This document shows, one piece after another, positions 17,096-25,894 of a stretch of DNA of 64,000 bases. This stretch comes from Pseudomonadota bacterium. GTDB taxonomy: Bacteria; Pseudomonadota; Gammaproteobacteria; Steroidobacterales; Steroidobacteraceae. The DNA is taken from contig QGVD01000008.1 in the NCBI GenBank assembly GCA_003242685.1, positions 1 to 64,000 of the forward strand, given 5' to 3'. Position 1 is the first letter of the stretch. The number at the start of each line of letters is the position of its first letter. Under the pieces are notes generated by a model that ran no database searches, was not told the origin of the DNA, and saw nothing but the letters and a program-made list of their open reading frames with translations. Position numbers and translations under genes: made by a program.

Positions 17096-18253
17096 TCAGC
17101 TCTCGACCGCCGTCCAGCTCTCGACCGTCGTCACGCCGGTCGTGCGCAGGTCGGCGCGCGTGTGATACGGCAGCGTCACTTCGGCCAGCAGACCGCCGCC
17201 CTCCGCATTGCGCAGCGTGAAGGAGTGGTTCGTGCCGTAGAGCTGCGCGAGGCGCGCGCGCGTGTTGCGCAGTCCGACGCCTTCGCGCGGCGGTGTGAAC
17301 GACGAGAGGAGCTGGGGACCGTTGTCGCGCACGGAGAGCACGAGCCGTTCGCCGTCGCGCTGGGCGCGGATCTCGATCCGGCCCACACCGTCGAGCTTCT
17401 CGATGCCGTGCTTGATGGCGTTCTCGACGAGCGGCTGGAGGATGAGGTTCGGCACGAGCGCATCGAGGAGGTCGTCGTCGACGTGACGCACGATCTCGAG
17501 CCGTCCCTGGAAACGGATCTGCATGATCTCCAGATAGCGGTCGAGGAACGCGAGCTCCTGCGAAAGCGGCACTTCCTGCTCCTTCGCGCCTTCGAGCGTG
17601 GTCCGCAGCAGCTCCGACAGGCGGGCGATCATCCGGCGCACGCCGCGCGGATCGCGCTCGACGAGCGCGGAGATGGCATGCAGCGTGTTGAAGAGGAAAT
17701 GAGGGTCGAGCTGGTTGCGGAGCGCCGCGAGACGCGCGTCCGCGAGCTGCGCCTGCAGTTGCGCCGCGTGGGCCTGCAGGCGGATGGCCTCCTCGCGCCG
17801 CGCGCGGTAGCGCAGGAAGTAATGCCGCGCGAACCCGGCGGCGAGTATCGCGAGATAGACGATGAACTCGTTGATGAACCAGAAGCGCGTAACGCGCGCG
17901 AGCGGTCCCGGATCCGGACGCGCGGGCACGTACAGCTTGATGCGGGTCCAGCCCGTGAAGATGTCGACGAGGATCGAGATCGCCATGCCGACGAGGAGCA
18001 GCAGCAGCACGCGCCAGAGCCATCCCGACCAGCTCACCCGCTCGAGGCTCAACCGGCTCGTGAGCCAGAACAGGGGCGGTGTGAGGAGCGCCCAGGCCAG
18101 AGACTCCGCGGCAGCGATCGCGATGGGTGAGGTGGAGGAGATCGGCAGCAGGCCGCGACCCATCGGGTCGATCATGGAGTTCGCCGCGGTGAGCAGCGCC
18201 ATGAACGTCCAGAACCCGAGTATGAGCAGGAGCTCCGGGCGGCGCAGCGGCAT
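17096..18253 (-). CDS. LytS/AlgZ-type sensor histidine kinase
   Basis: A 385-residue membrane kinase. Four hydrophobic helices occupy about residues 5-165, then a coiled coil leads into the His_kinase domain with the motif QLDPHFLFNTLHAI, whose His is phosphorylated, followed by a HATPase domain with NAIKHGIEK and DNGPQ. I chose ATG 18253 because GGAGCGAGG ends close upstream. An in-frame GTG at 18340 would add 29 low-complexity residues but has no ribosome site. It is co-transcribed with the LytTR regulator and divergent from the export operon at 18587. Confidence 0.92.
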   Translation of the reverse strand: MPLRRPELLLILGFWTFMALLTAANSMIDPMGRGLLPISSTSPIAIAAAESLAWALLTPPLFWLTSRLSLERVSWSGWLWRVLLLLLVGMAISILVDIFTGWTRIKLYVPARPDPGPLARVTRFWFINEFIVYLAILAAGFARHYFLRYRARREEAIRLQAHAAQLQAQLADARLAALRNQLDPHFLFNTLHAISALVERDPRGVRRMIARLSELLRTTLEGAKEQEVPLSQELAFLDRYLEIMQIRFQGRLEIVRHVDDDLLDALVPNLILQPLVENAIKHGIEKLDGVGRIEIRAQRDGERLVLSVRDNGPQLLSSFTPPREGVGLRNTRARLAQLYGTNHSFTLRNAEGGGLLAEVTLPYHTRADLRTTGVTTVESWTAVES

Positions 18254-18586
18254 GACCTCGCTCCGCTCGCTGCCGCCGGCGGCTGCGGCCGTCTGCACGG
18301 CGGGCGGCGATGTAAGCGCATTGGCGGCCTGGACGTTCACAGGGGGAAGGATAGGCAGGAGGGTGGGACGGCCGCAAAGGGCGAGTCTTGAACGGCACGG
18401 CCGGCGGCACGAGCTGTTTTCCCCGAGCGACCGGCTGCTCGCCGATTTCCGGAAGCCGGGACGGAACCGGGGCCGTCCGGCAGTCCGGCAGGGCAGTTCG
18501 CTACGCCGGGGTGCACCTCATGACAGGGTCGGGACCGCGGATCTGGAAAAGAATCTAAGATCGGGGGCAGGCTGGGCGAGGATTAC

Positions 18587-19903
18587 ATGAAGAGAAAACC
18601 GATCATCGCAGTTGCCGTGGCGATCGTCGCGGCACTGGCCGGGTTGTGGGTCTACCGGCAGGCCGCACGCACCGACCAGCTCCCCTATCGCTTCGCCACG
18701 GTGGAGCGGATGGATCTCGAGTCGGCCGTCTCCGCCACGGGATCGCTTTCCGCCGTGACCACCGTGCAGGTCGGTACCCAGGTGTCCGGCCGCATCGTCG
18801 CGATCTATGCGGACTACAACGACGCCGTGAAGAAGGGTCAGCTCATCGCGCGCATCGACCCCGTTCTGCAGGAGCAGGCGGTGCGCGACGCCGAAGCGGG
18901 TCTCGAGCGCGCGCAGGCCGAGCTCGCCCAGGCGCAGCGCGAGTACGAGCGCAGCCGGCAGCTCTTCGAGCGCAAGGTGCTCACGGAGATCGAGTTCGAG
19001 AACGCGCAGTACGCGCTCGCTCTCGCGCAGGCGAACGTGAAGTCCGCGCGCGTGACGCTCGATCGTGCGCGGCAGAACCTGGAGTACACGTCCATCTACG
19101 CGCCGATCGACGGCGTGGTGGTGGAGCGCAACGTGGACGTCGGACAGACCGTCGCCGCGAGTCTGCAGGCGCCGCAGCTCTTTCTCATCGCCAACGATCT
19201 CGAGCGCATGCAGATCCTCGCCTCGGTCGACGAGAGCGACATCGGTTTCATCCGCGAGGGCCAGCTCGCGCGGTTCACCGTCCAGGCGTATCCCGACGAG
19301 ACCTTCACCGGCCGCGTCAAGCAGGTGCGCCTGCAGTCCACCACGACGGAGAACGTGGTGAGCTACACGGTCGTGGTGGACGTCGAGAACCCTGCCGGGA
19401 AGCTGCTTCCCGGCATGACCGCGACCGTCGAGTTCCTCACCGCGTCGGCACACGACGTGCTCACCGTGCCCAACGCGGCACTGCGCTTCCGGCCGACCGA
19501 GCAGATGCTCGCGCAGCTGCGCGCGCAGCGCGGAGCGAACGGAGCGGCAGCGCCGGGCGCGCAGGGGAACGGGTCGCGGCAGGGCGCGCCACCCCCGGGC
19601 GCGGCGGGAAGCATGATGGGCTCGAGCGGACCGCCGAACGGTGCGGCCTTCCGCGCCGGCGGACAGCGCCCGGAGAACACGGCGGTGCTGTGGTACGTCG
19701 ACGAGAAGAACCGCCTAGGCACCATACCCGTGCGCGTCGGTATCACCGACGGACAGCGCACGGAGGTGAGCGGACCGGGGCTGAAGGAAGGCATGCGCGT
19801 CATCATCGGCGTCACGCAGAGCCAGAGTACGAGCGCCGGCGGCAGCCCGTTCCAGCAGCGTCCGCCGGGCGGATTCAGACCGGGACCGCCGGGAGGTTTC
19901 TGA
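18587..19903 (+). CDS. periplasmic adaptor (MacA/HlyD-like) of a tripartite exporter
   Basis: A 438-residue membrane-fusion protein with an N-terminal anchor (about 5-22), a lipoyl/barrel-sandwich half motif TVQVGTQVSGRI, a long helical hairpin (about 85-165), the second lipoyl half and a beta-barrel. Between residues about 310 and 370 it carries a Gly/Pro/Ala-rich insert, and it ends in an FQQRPPGG-type tail; both are low-complexity and in frame. It links the inner-membrane ABC complex to a TolC-like channel. It overlaps the ATPase gene by one base (TGATG), first in a four-gene operon. Confidence 0.95.
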   Translation: MKRKPIIAVAVAIVAALAGLWVYRQAARTDQLPYRFATVERMDLESAVSATGSLSAVTTVQVGTQVSGRIVAIYADYNDAVKKGQLIARIDPVLQEQAVRDAEAGLERAQAELAQAQREYERSRQLFERKVLTEIEFENAQYALALAQANVKSARVTLDRARQNLEYTSIYAPIDGVVVERNVDVGQTVAASLQAPQLFLIANDLERMQILASVDESDIGFIREGQLARFTVQAYPDETFTGRVKQVRLQSTTTENVVSYTVVVDVENPAGKLLPGMTATVEFLTASAHDVLTVPNAALRFRPTEQMLAQLRAQRGANGAAAPGAQGNGSRQGAPPPGAAGSMMGSSGPPNGAAFRAGGQRPENTAVLWYVDEKNRLGTIPVRVGITDGQRTEVSGPGLKEGMRVIIGVTQSQSTSAGGSPFQQRPPGGFRPGPPGGF

Positions 19904-20718
19904 TGCACGTCCGAGCGGGTGCGGAGCTGCGGGACGAGCGTGCGCCGGCTGCGGAGTCGGCGTCACCCGACGCATCCGAAGCGCCGATCGTCATCTCCGT
20001 CCGGAACATCACGAAGGTGTATCGGATGGGCAGCAACGAGGTTCACGCCCTGCGCGGCGTGAGTCTCGACGTGCGGCGCGGCGAGATGATCGCGGTGATG
20101 GGTGCGTCGGGCTCCGGCAAGTCCACGCTCATGAACATACTCGGCTGCCTGGATACGCCGACGTCGGGCGAGTACATCCTCGACGGCATTCGCGTGAACG
20201 ATCTCACGCGCGATCAGCGCGCGGATCTGCGCAACCAGAAGCTGGGCTTCGTGTTCCAGGGGTTCAATCTGCTGCCGCGTACCACCGCGCTCGAGAACGT
20301 GGAGCTGCCGCTGCTCTACGATCGCAGCGGCCGGCGTCTCGACACGAAGCGTCTCGCCGCCGAGGCGCTCGAGCGCGTGGGGCTCGGCCAGCGACTCGAT
20401 CATCATCCGAGCGAGCTCTCGGGAGGTCAGCAGCAGCGCGTGGCGATCGCGCGTGCGCTCGTCACGAAGCCGACGCTGCTGCTCGCCGACGAGCCCACGG
20501 GCAATCTCGACAGCCGCACGTCCATCGAGATCATGGCTCTGTTCCAGGAGCTCAACGATCAGGGCATCACGATCCTGCTCGTCACTCACGAGCCCGACAT
20601 CGCCAGCTATGCGAAGCGGATCATCGAGGTGCGCGACGGTCGCATCCTTCGCGACGAGCCCGTGAAGAACCGCCGCTCGGCCGCCGAGGATCTGCGCGCG
20701 CTGGGACCCGTGTCGTGA
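19903..20718 (+). CDS. MacB-type ABC transporter ATPase (separate subunit)
   Basis: A 271-residue ABC ATPase of the LolD/MacB class. Walker A GASGSGKS spans 67-74, signature LSGGQQQR 172-179, Walker B LLLADEPT around 192-199. The first 30 residues are a disordered extension. In E. coli MacB the ATPase is fused to the permease; here it is a separate polypeptide whose stop overlaps the permease start (GTGA). It powers a tripartite pump for macrolide-like, peptide or lipid substrates. Confidence 0.95.
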   Translation: MHVRAGAELRDERAPAAESASPDASEAPIVISVRNITKVYRMGSNEVHALRGVSLDVRRGEMIAVMGASGSGKSTLMNILGCLDTPTSGEYILDGIRVNDLTRDQRADLRNQKLGFVFQGFNLLPRTTALENVELPLLYDRSGRRLDTKRLAAEALERVGLGQRLDHHPSELSGGQQQRVAIARALVTKPTLLLADEPTGNLDSRTSIEIMALFQELNDQGITILLVTHEPDIASYAKRIIEVRDGRILRDEPVKNRRSAAEDLRALGPVS

Positions 20719-21932
20719 GAGTCTCCGTCCTCATCAAGGTCGCCGCTCAGAGCATCCTCAGGAACAAGCTGCGCACGTTCCTGACGATGCTCGGCATCGT
20801 CATCGGCGTGGCCGCGGTCATCGTGATGGTGGCCGTCGGCTACGGTGCGCAGTCGCGCATCGAGGCGCAGATCCGCGGGCTCGGCACCAACATGATCGTC
20901 ATCATGCCGGGCGCGCTGAACCAGGGTGCCGTGAGTCAGGGCGCCGGCACCTTCAACAGCCTGACGCTCGGCGACTACGAGAAGCTCGTGCGCGAGGGAA
21001 CGCTGCTCTCCGCCGTCTCGCCGGTCATCTTCACCCGGCTGCAGGCCATCGGGCCGCGCGGGAACTGGCGAACCGTCGTGAACGGTGTCTCGCCGGCGTA
21101 CCAGATCATCCGCGACTGGCCCGTCGCCTCGGGAACGTTCTTCACCGAGAGCGACGTGCGCAGCATGCGCAAGGTGGCGGTGCTGGGCGCAACCGTCGCT
21201 CAGAACATCTTCGGTGACGTGGATCCCGTCGGTCAGCAGGTGCAGCTGCGCAACGTGCCGTTCACGGTGATCGGCGTGCTCGCCCGCAAGGGTCAGAACG
21301 CAGGCGGCCAGGACCAGGACGACGTGATCCTGATGCCCTACACGACCGCGCAGAACCGTCTGTCCGGCTGGTCGCGCATCGGGCAGATCCTCGCGAGCAC
21401 GTACTCGCCGGCGGACATCCCGGCCGCGCAGGAGGAGATCCGCGGCATCCTGCGCGAATCCCACAGGCTCGGTTCGAACGACGACGACGATTTCACGATC
21501 CGCAACCAGGACGAGCTCGCGGAGGCCGCGCAGAGCACGACGCGGGTGATGTCGCTGCTGCTCGCGGCCATCGCTTCCATCTCGCTGCTGGTGGGCGGCA
21601 TCGGCATCATGAACATCATGCTCGTGTCGGTGACCGAGCGTACGCGCGAGATCGGCATACGCCTCGCGATCGGCGCGCGCGGCTCCGACGTGCTGACGCA
21701 GTTCCTCGTCGAGAGCGTCGCGATCAGCATGATCGGCGGCCTGATCGGGCTCCTGACCGGATATGCCGGCGCCGCGATCCTCGGCCGCATCACCGGCTGG
21801 AGCACGTCCACGCCGCCGGAGGCGGTGCTGATCGCCGTGGGCTTCTCCGCCGCGATCGGTGTGTTCTTCGGCTACTACCCGGCGCGGCGGGCGGCCGCGC
21901 TCGATCCGATCCAGGCGCTGCGTTACGAGTGA
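20715..21932 (+). CDS. MacB-type ABC permease (FtsX domain)
   Basis: A 405-residue permease with the MacB layout: N-terminal amphipathic helix and first membrane helix (about 20-42), a large periplasmic domain (about 43-270), then three helices of the FtsX domain (about 275-300, 325-350, 370-392). The signature VGGIGIMNIMLVSVTERTREIGIR is present almost intact around 288-310. It starts at GTG 20715, overlapping the ATPase stop by four bases. It works with the adaptor, the ATPase and the TolC-like channel of the same operon. Confidence 0.95.
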   Translation: MRVSVLIKVAAQSILRNKLRTFLTMLGIVIGVAAVIVMVAVGYGAQSRIEAQIRGLGTNMIVIMPGALNQGAVSQGAGTFNSLTLGDYEKLVREGTLLSAVSPVIFTRLQAIGPRGNWRTVVNGVSPAYQIIRDWPVASGTFFTESDVRSMRKVAVLGATVAQNIFGDVDPVGQQVQLRNVPFTVIGVLARKGQNAGGQDQDDVILMPYTTAQNRLSGWSRIGQILASTYSPADIPAAQEEIRGILRESHRLGSNDDDDFTIRNQDELAEAAQSTTRVMSLLLAAIASISLLVGGIGIMNIMLVSVTERTREIGIRLAIGARGSDVLTQFLVESVAISMIGGLIGLLTGYAGAAILGRITGWSTSTPPEAVLIAVGFSAAIGVFFGYYPARRAAALDPIQALRYE

Positions 21933-21936
21933 GTCG

Positions 21937-23358
21937 ATGATCTTCTACCCGCACCGTCCCCGCGCGGCACGACCGCGCGCATCCCGTACCGCAGGGCTCG
22001 CGGCCCTGCTCGCGTGTGCGACAGGGCTGCTGCTCGCCGCCGCACGGCCCGCGATCGCTCAGCAGCCGGATACGCGCATCATCACCTTCCAGGATGCCGT
22101 GCGCATCGCGCTCGAGCGCAACGCGACGCTGAGGAGGGCGCAGAACACGGCGGAGCTCGATGCCATCGCGGTCGAGGAGGCGCGCAACAGCTTCCTGCCC
22201 GACCTGCGCTTCTCCACTCAGGGGGCACAGAGCTTCGGCCGCAATTTCAGCGACATCGAGGGCCGGATCCTGGACCGCTCCACGCGCTCGGTGAACATGG
22301 GACTCAACTCGAGCGTGGTGCTCTTCAACGGCTTCGGCAACGTCGCGTCCTACCGTGAGGCGCGTCTCTCCGAGCAGGCGAGCCGGCTCGATCTGCAGCG
22401 CTCCGAGGAGACCGTGGTGTTCACGGTGGCGGCGAACTTCCTCGCGCTGATCCAGCAGCGCGAGCAGCTTCGCGTGCAGCGCGAGAATCTCGAAGCGGAG
22501 CTCGAGCTCGAACGGCAGATCCGCTCGTTCGTCGACGCGGGCCGGCGCACGATCGCGGATCTCTACCAGCAGCAGGCGAGCGTCGCGAGCGCGCGTTTCG
22601 CGGTGGTCGAGGCCGAGCGCGCGGTGGAGCTCGCCGAGGTCGATCTGATGCAGACCCTGCAGCTCGATCCGCGCGGCGTCTACGAGTTCGTGGTGCCCGA
22701 GCTCGGCGCCGAAACGGTCGCAGGGGAACGGCTTCAGCTCGCGAGCCTCGTGGAGCGCGCGCTCGAGCAGCGCGTCGACGTCGAGGCGGTGGAGGCACGG
22801 CTCGACGCGGCGGCGCAGAGCGTGCGCATCGCGCGGGCGGGCCGCTGGCCGACGGTGTCGCTGAGCGCGGGCTACAGCAGCAATTACAACAGCGCGAGCG
22901 ACGTCTCGTTCTCCGAGCAGCTCGATCAGCGGCGCGGGGGCTCGATCGGCATCAACTTCACGATTCCGCTCTTCGACCGCGGAAACGTCGCGATCGCCAC
23001 GCGCCGGGCCGAGATCGCGCAGGACAACGCGCGCCTCGAGCTGGAGAACCTGCTGCACGAGGTGGGACTGCAGGTGCGCCGTGCGGTCCTCGACTACGAG
23101 GCCGCGCAGGAACAGCTCCGGGTCGCGGAGACGCAGCTCCAGGCCGCGGAGCTCGCACTCGAGGCGACGCAGGAGCGCTACAACGTCGGCGCCGCGACGC
23201 TCGTCGAGCTCTCGCAGGCGCGTGCCGCACACGTGCGCGCCGCGAGCAGTCTCGTCAGCGCGCGCTACAACCTGCTCTTCCAGCGCACGCTGGTCGACTA
23301 CTACGTCGGCGACCTCGATCCTTCCCGCCTCGCGGGCGAACGCGGCGGCACGCCCTGA
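21937..23358 (+). CDS. TolC-family outer-membrane efflux channel
   Basis: A 473-residue outer-membrane factor. The signal peptide ends after about residue 41 (RPAIAQ). Two OEP repeats of long coiled-coil helices and short beta strands follow, with family-typical TFQDAVRIALERN at the start and NVGAATLVELSQARAAH near the end. It trimerises to form the exit duct for the MacAB-like pump. It starts four bases after the permease stop and is the last gene of the operon. The stop codon lies in the loop of a perfect hairpin. Confidence 0.95.
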   Translation: MIFYPHRPRAARPRASRTAGLAALLACATGLLLAAARPAIAQQPDTRIITFQDAVRIALERNATLRRAQNTAELDAIAVEEARNSFLPDLRFSTQGAQSFGRNFSDIEGRILDRSTRSVNMGLNSSVVLFNGFGNVASYREARLSEQASRLDLQRSEETVVFTVAANFLALIQQREQLRVQRENLEAELELERQIRSFVDAGRRTIADLYQQQASVASARFAVVEAERAVELAEVDLMQTLQLDPRGVYEFVVPELGAETVAGERLQLASLVERALEQRVDVEAVEARLDAAAQSVRIARAGRWPTVSLSAGYSSNYNSASDVSFSEQLDQRRGGSIGINFTIPLFDRGNVAIATRRAEIAQDNARLELENLLHEVGLQVRRAVLDYEAAQEQLRVAETQLQAAELALEATQERYNVGAATLVELSQARAAHVRAASSLVSARYNLLFQRTLVDYYVGDLDPSRLAGERGGTP

Positions 23359-23369
23359 GGGCGTGCCGC
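23345..23369 (+). terminator. perfect 11-bp hairpin enclosing the tolC-like stop codon
   Basis: GCGGCACGCCC at 23345-23355 pairs perfectly with 23359-23369; the three loop bases are the TGA stop itself. No T-run follows. It would form only behind the last ribosome and may end or stabilise the export-operon message. Confidence 0.5.
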
Positions 23370-23740
23370 TCCGCCTCGCTCGGCCGCGTTCACTCGGCAG
23401 CTCTTCGGGTTTGCCGGCGCGCGGCGCGATGTCGAGCGCGTCCGAAAATCTGAACTGATTCGCATGACGCGGCGCCGGACGCCTACCTGCTTCACAGGTT
23501 AGGTCTGAAACGATGCCCTAGGATCGCTCCTGCATCGATCGAACGCCCGTCTCCGCACCCGCTGGGCGTCGAGCGATGCCGAGCCCCACGCTCGTTTGCG
23601 CCGCCCCTTCTGCGGCAAGTCGAACCTCCGGGCCCAGCCCCCGCCTGACGTCGATTCCTCCGCCTCTGGTGCTCACGACACCGTGCGGCGGGTTCTCCGT
23701 TTCCGGCTTCTCCATCGGCGACTGAACAGCGGTAGCAGCC
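23359..23740. other. intergenic region before the chemoreceptor gene
   Basis: These 382 bases lie between the tolC-like stop and the chemoreceptor start. Apart from the hairpin at the left edge I see no convincing gene or RNA. I looked for a flagellar-type promoter (TAAA, then GCCGATAA) and found none. The chemoreceptor promoter is presumably here. Confidence 0.5.
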
Positions 23741-25894
23741 ATGCGTCTCAATCTGCCCGTTACAACGCAGGAATACCCGCTCCGTGACGGGACGCTCATC
23801 GTCTCGACCACCGACCTCAAGGGACGGATCACGTTCGTCAACTCCGAGTTCGTGCAGGTCAGCGGTTTCGCGGAGGCAGAGCTCCTCGGCAAGGCGCACA
23901 ACATCGTGCGCCATCCCGACATGCCGGAAGAGGCATTCGCGGACCTGTGGCGCACGCTGCAGGCCGGAAGGCCCTGGACCGGACTGGTGAAGAACCGCCG
24001 CAAGAACGGCGACTTCTACTGGGTCCTCGCCAACGTCACCCCGATCCGTGAGGGCGACAGGGTCACGGGTTACATGTCGGTGCGCACCAAGCCGACCCGC
24101 GAGCAGGTCGCCGCGGCCGAAGAGACCTATCGCATGTTCCGCGAGAAGCGCGCGGCCGGCTACGCGATCCGCGAGGGCCGCGTGGTGCGACTGACCGCCG
24201 CGAACCGCCTCGCCTCCATCGTCGCGCGCGCCACGCTGTGTCAGAAGTGTGTGGCAGTGTGTGCGCTCTTCGGGCTTCCCGCTCTCGTCGCGCTCGCTGC
24301 GCTTCTCGCGCCGCCCGCGCGTGCGAGCGTCCGCCTGGCGCTCGCGATGCTCGTCGCGGCGAGCGCAACGGCGGCCGTGACGGCGGGCGTGCGGCTCGCA
24401 GGGAAAGCGACGAGAACGCTGCGGAAGGCCGCCGCTCAGGTGGAGGAGCTCGTGCAGGGCCGCTTCGAGAGCCTGTTCGTCGCCGAGGGAGAGGACGAGG
24501 TGGCGGGGCTGATGCGCGCCCTTCAGTCGCTGCGCACGCGCATGGGATATCAGTTCGCCGAGGCACGACGCGAGAACTCTCTCATCCGTCAGGCGCTCGA
24601 CCGGACGAGCTCGAGCGTCATGGTCGCCGACGAGAACTTCACCATCGTCTACGCGAACGAGGCGGCGCGAAGGCTCTTCCGGGAGGCGGAGAGCGATTTC
24701 CGGAAGGACATACCGGCGTTCGATCCCGAGCGGATCGTCGGGAGCTGCATGGATGCGTTCCATCGCGATCCTGCCCGTCACCGCCGGCTGCTCGAGGATC
24801 TGCGTCAGACCCATGTGGCGGACATGCGCATCGGCGGCCGCGCGATGCGCATCGCCGTGAACTCGGTGAACGACTCCGACGGCAGGCGGATCGGAACGGT
24901 CGTGGAGTGGTTCGACCGCACGCAGGAAGTGCGCTCGCAGGAGGAAGTGAGCGCCATCGTGAAGCAGGCGCTCGAGGGCGATCTGAGCGGGCGAGTGAAC
25001 CTCGAGGGCAAGACGGGGTTCTTCGAAGTGCTCGGGCGCGGCCTCAACGAGCTGCTCGACAACGTCTCGGCGATCATCCGGAGCATCGCGGCGGCGGCGA
25101 ACGAGGTGCGCCGCGGCGCGGAGGAGATCAGCGCGGGCAACGCCAATCTGGCGCAGCGCACGGAGGAGCAGTCCTCGTCGCTCGAGGAGACCGCGAGCTC
25201 GATGGAGGAGATGACGTCCACGGTCAGGCAGAACGCGGACAACGCCGCGCGGGCGAATCAGCTCGCGATGGCGGCGCGGGATCAGGCGGAGAAGGGCGGC
25301 ACCGTGGTCTTCAGGGCGGTCAAGGCGATGTCCGAGATCCACGATGCTTCGAAGAGGATCGCGGACATCATCGGCGTCATCGACGACATCGCGTTCCAGA
25401 CGAATCTCCTCGCGCTCAACGCGGCGGTCGAGGCCGCGCGTGCGGGCGAGCAGGGCCGCGGCTTCGCGGTGGTCGCGAGCGAAGTGCGCAATCTCGCCAG
25501 CCGTTCGGCCGCGGCGGCCAAGGAGATCAAGGAGCTCATTCAGGACAGCGTGCGCAAGGTGGACGAGGGCGCCGAGCTCGTCACCCAGTCCGGGCAGACG
25601 CTCGAGCAGATCGTGACTTCGATCAAGAAGGTTGCCGACATCGTCGCGGAGATCGCCGCTGCGTGCCGCGAGCAGTCCGCGGGTATAGAGCAGGTGAACA
25701 AGGCCGTGATGCAGCTCGACGAGCTCACTCAGCAGAACGCCGCGCTGGTCGAGCAGGCATCCGCCGCGAGCGCGGCGATGGCCGATCAGGCTCGGGCGCT
25801 CGATGCGACCATGAGCCGCTACAGGGTCAGCGGTTCTCCGCCTGCGGTGTCGCGTCGCCCAGCGGCTTCTCGGGAAGATACAGCAGCCGCGTGA
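23741..25894 (+). CDS. PAS-domain methyl-accepting chemotaxis protein (Aer-like)
   Basis: A 717-residue chemoreceptor without a periplasmic sensor domain. An Aer-like PAS domain occupies about residues 15-115 (NSEFVQVSGFAEAELLGK, HNIVRHPDMPEEAF), two adjacent helices about 165-210 anchor it in the membrane, a second PAS-like region lies around 285-390, and the signalling domain runs from about 440 to 690 with the conserved hairpin tip DIAFQTNLLALNAAVEAARAG-type sequence. It senses redox or energy state from inside the cell and signals to CheA/CheW. No methyltransferase-binding pentapeptide is at the C-terminus. The 3' end overlaps the convergent kinase gene by 68 bases. Confidence 0.94.
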   Translation: MRLNLPVTTQEYPLRDGTLIVSTTDLKGRITFVNSEFVQVSGFAEAELLGKAHNIVRHPDMPEEAFADLWRTLQAGRPWTGLVKNRRKNGDFYWVLANVTPIREGDRVTGYMSVRTKPTREQVAAAEETYRMFREKRAAGYAIREGRVVRLTAANRLASIVARATLCQKCVAVCALFGLPALVALAALLAPPARASVRLALAMLVAASATAAVTAGVRLAGKATRTLRKAAAQVEELVQGRFESLFVAEGEDEVAGLMRALQSLRTRMGYQFAEARRENSLIRQALDRTSSSVMVADENFTIVYANEAARRLFREAESDFRKDIPAFDPERIVGSCMDAFHRDPARHRRLLEDLRQTHVADMRIGGRAMRIAVNSVNDSDGRRIGTVVEWFDRTQEVRSQEEVSAIVKQALEGDLSGRVNLEGKTGFFEVLGRGLNELLDNVSAIIRSIAAAANEVRRGAEEISAGNANLAQRTEEQSSSLEETASSMEEMTSTVRQNADNAARANQLAMAARDQAEKGGTVVFRAVKAMSEIHDASKRIADIIGVIDDIAFQTNLLALNAAVEAARAGEQGRGFAVVASEVRNLASRSAAAAKEIKELIQDSVRKVDEGAELVTQSGQTLEQIVTSIKKVADIVAEIAAACREQSAGIEQVNKAVMQLDELTQQNAALVEQASAASAAMADQARALDATMSRYRVSGSPPAVSRRPAASREDTAAA

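Noticed and set aside
19560..19680. Frameshift suspected from the sudden Gly/Pro-rich stretch in the adaptor
   Set aside because: The reading frame stays open and family-like sequence resumes after it (NTAVLWYVDE), so it is an insert.
20715..21932. Split ATPase and permease read as a frameshifted macB
   Set aside because: The four-base GTGA overlap and complete domains on both sides indicate two normal genes; the separated arrangement is common.
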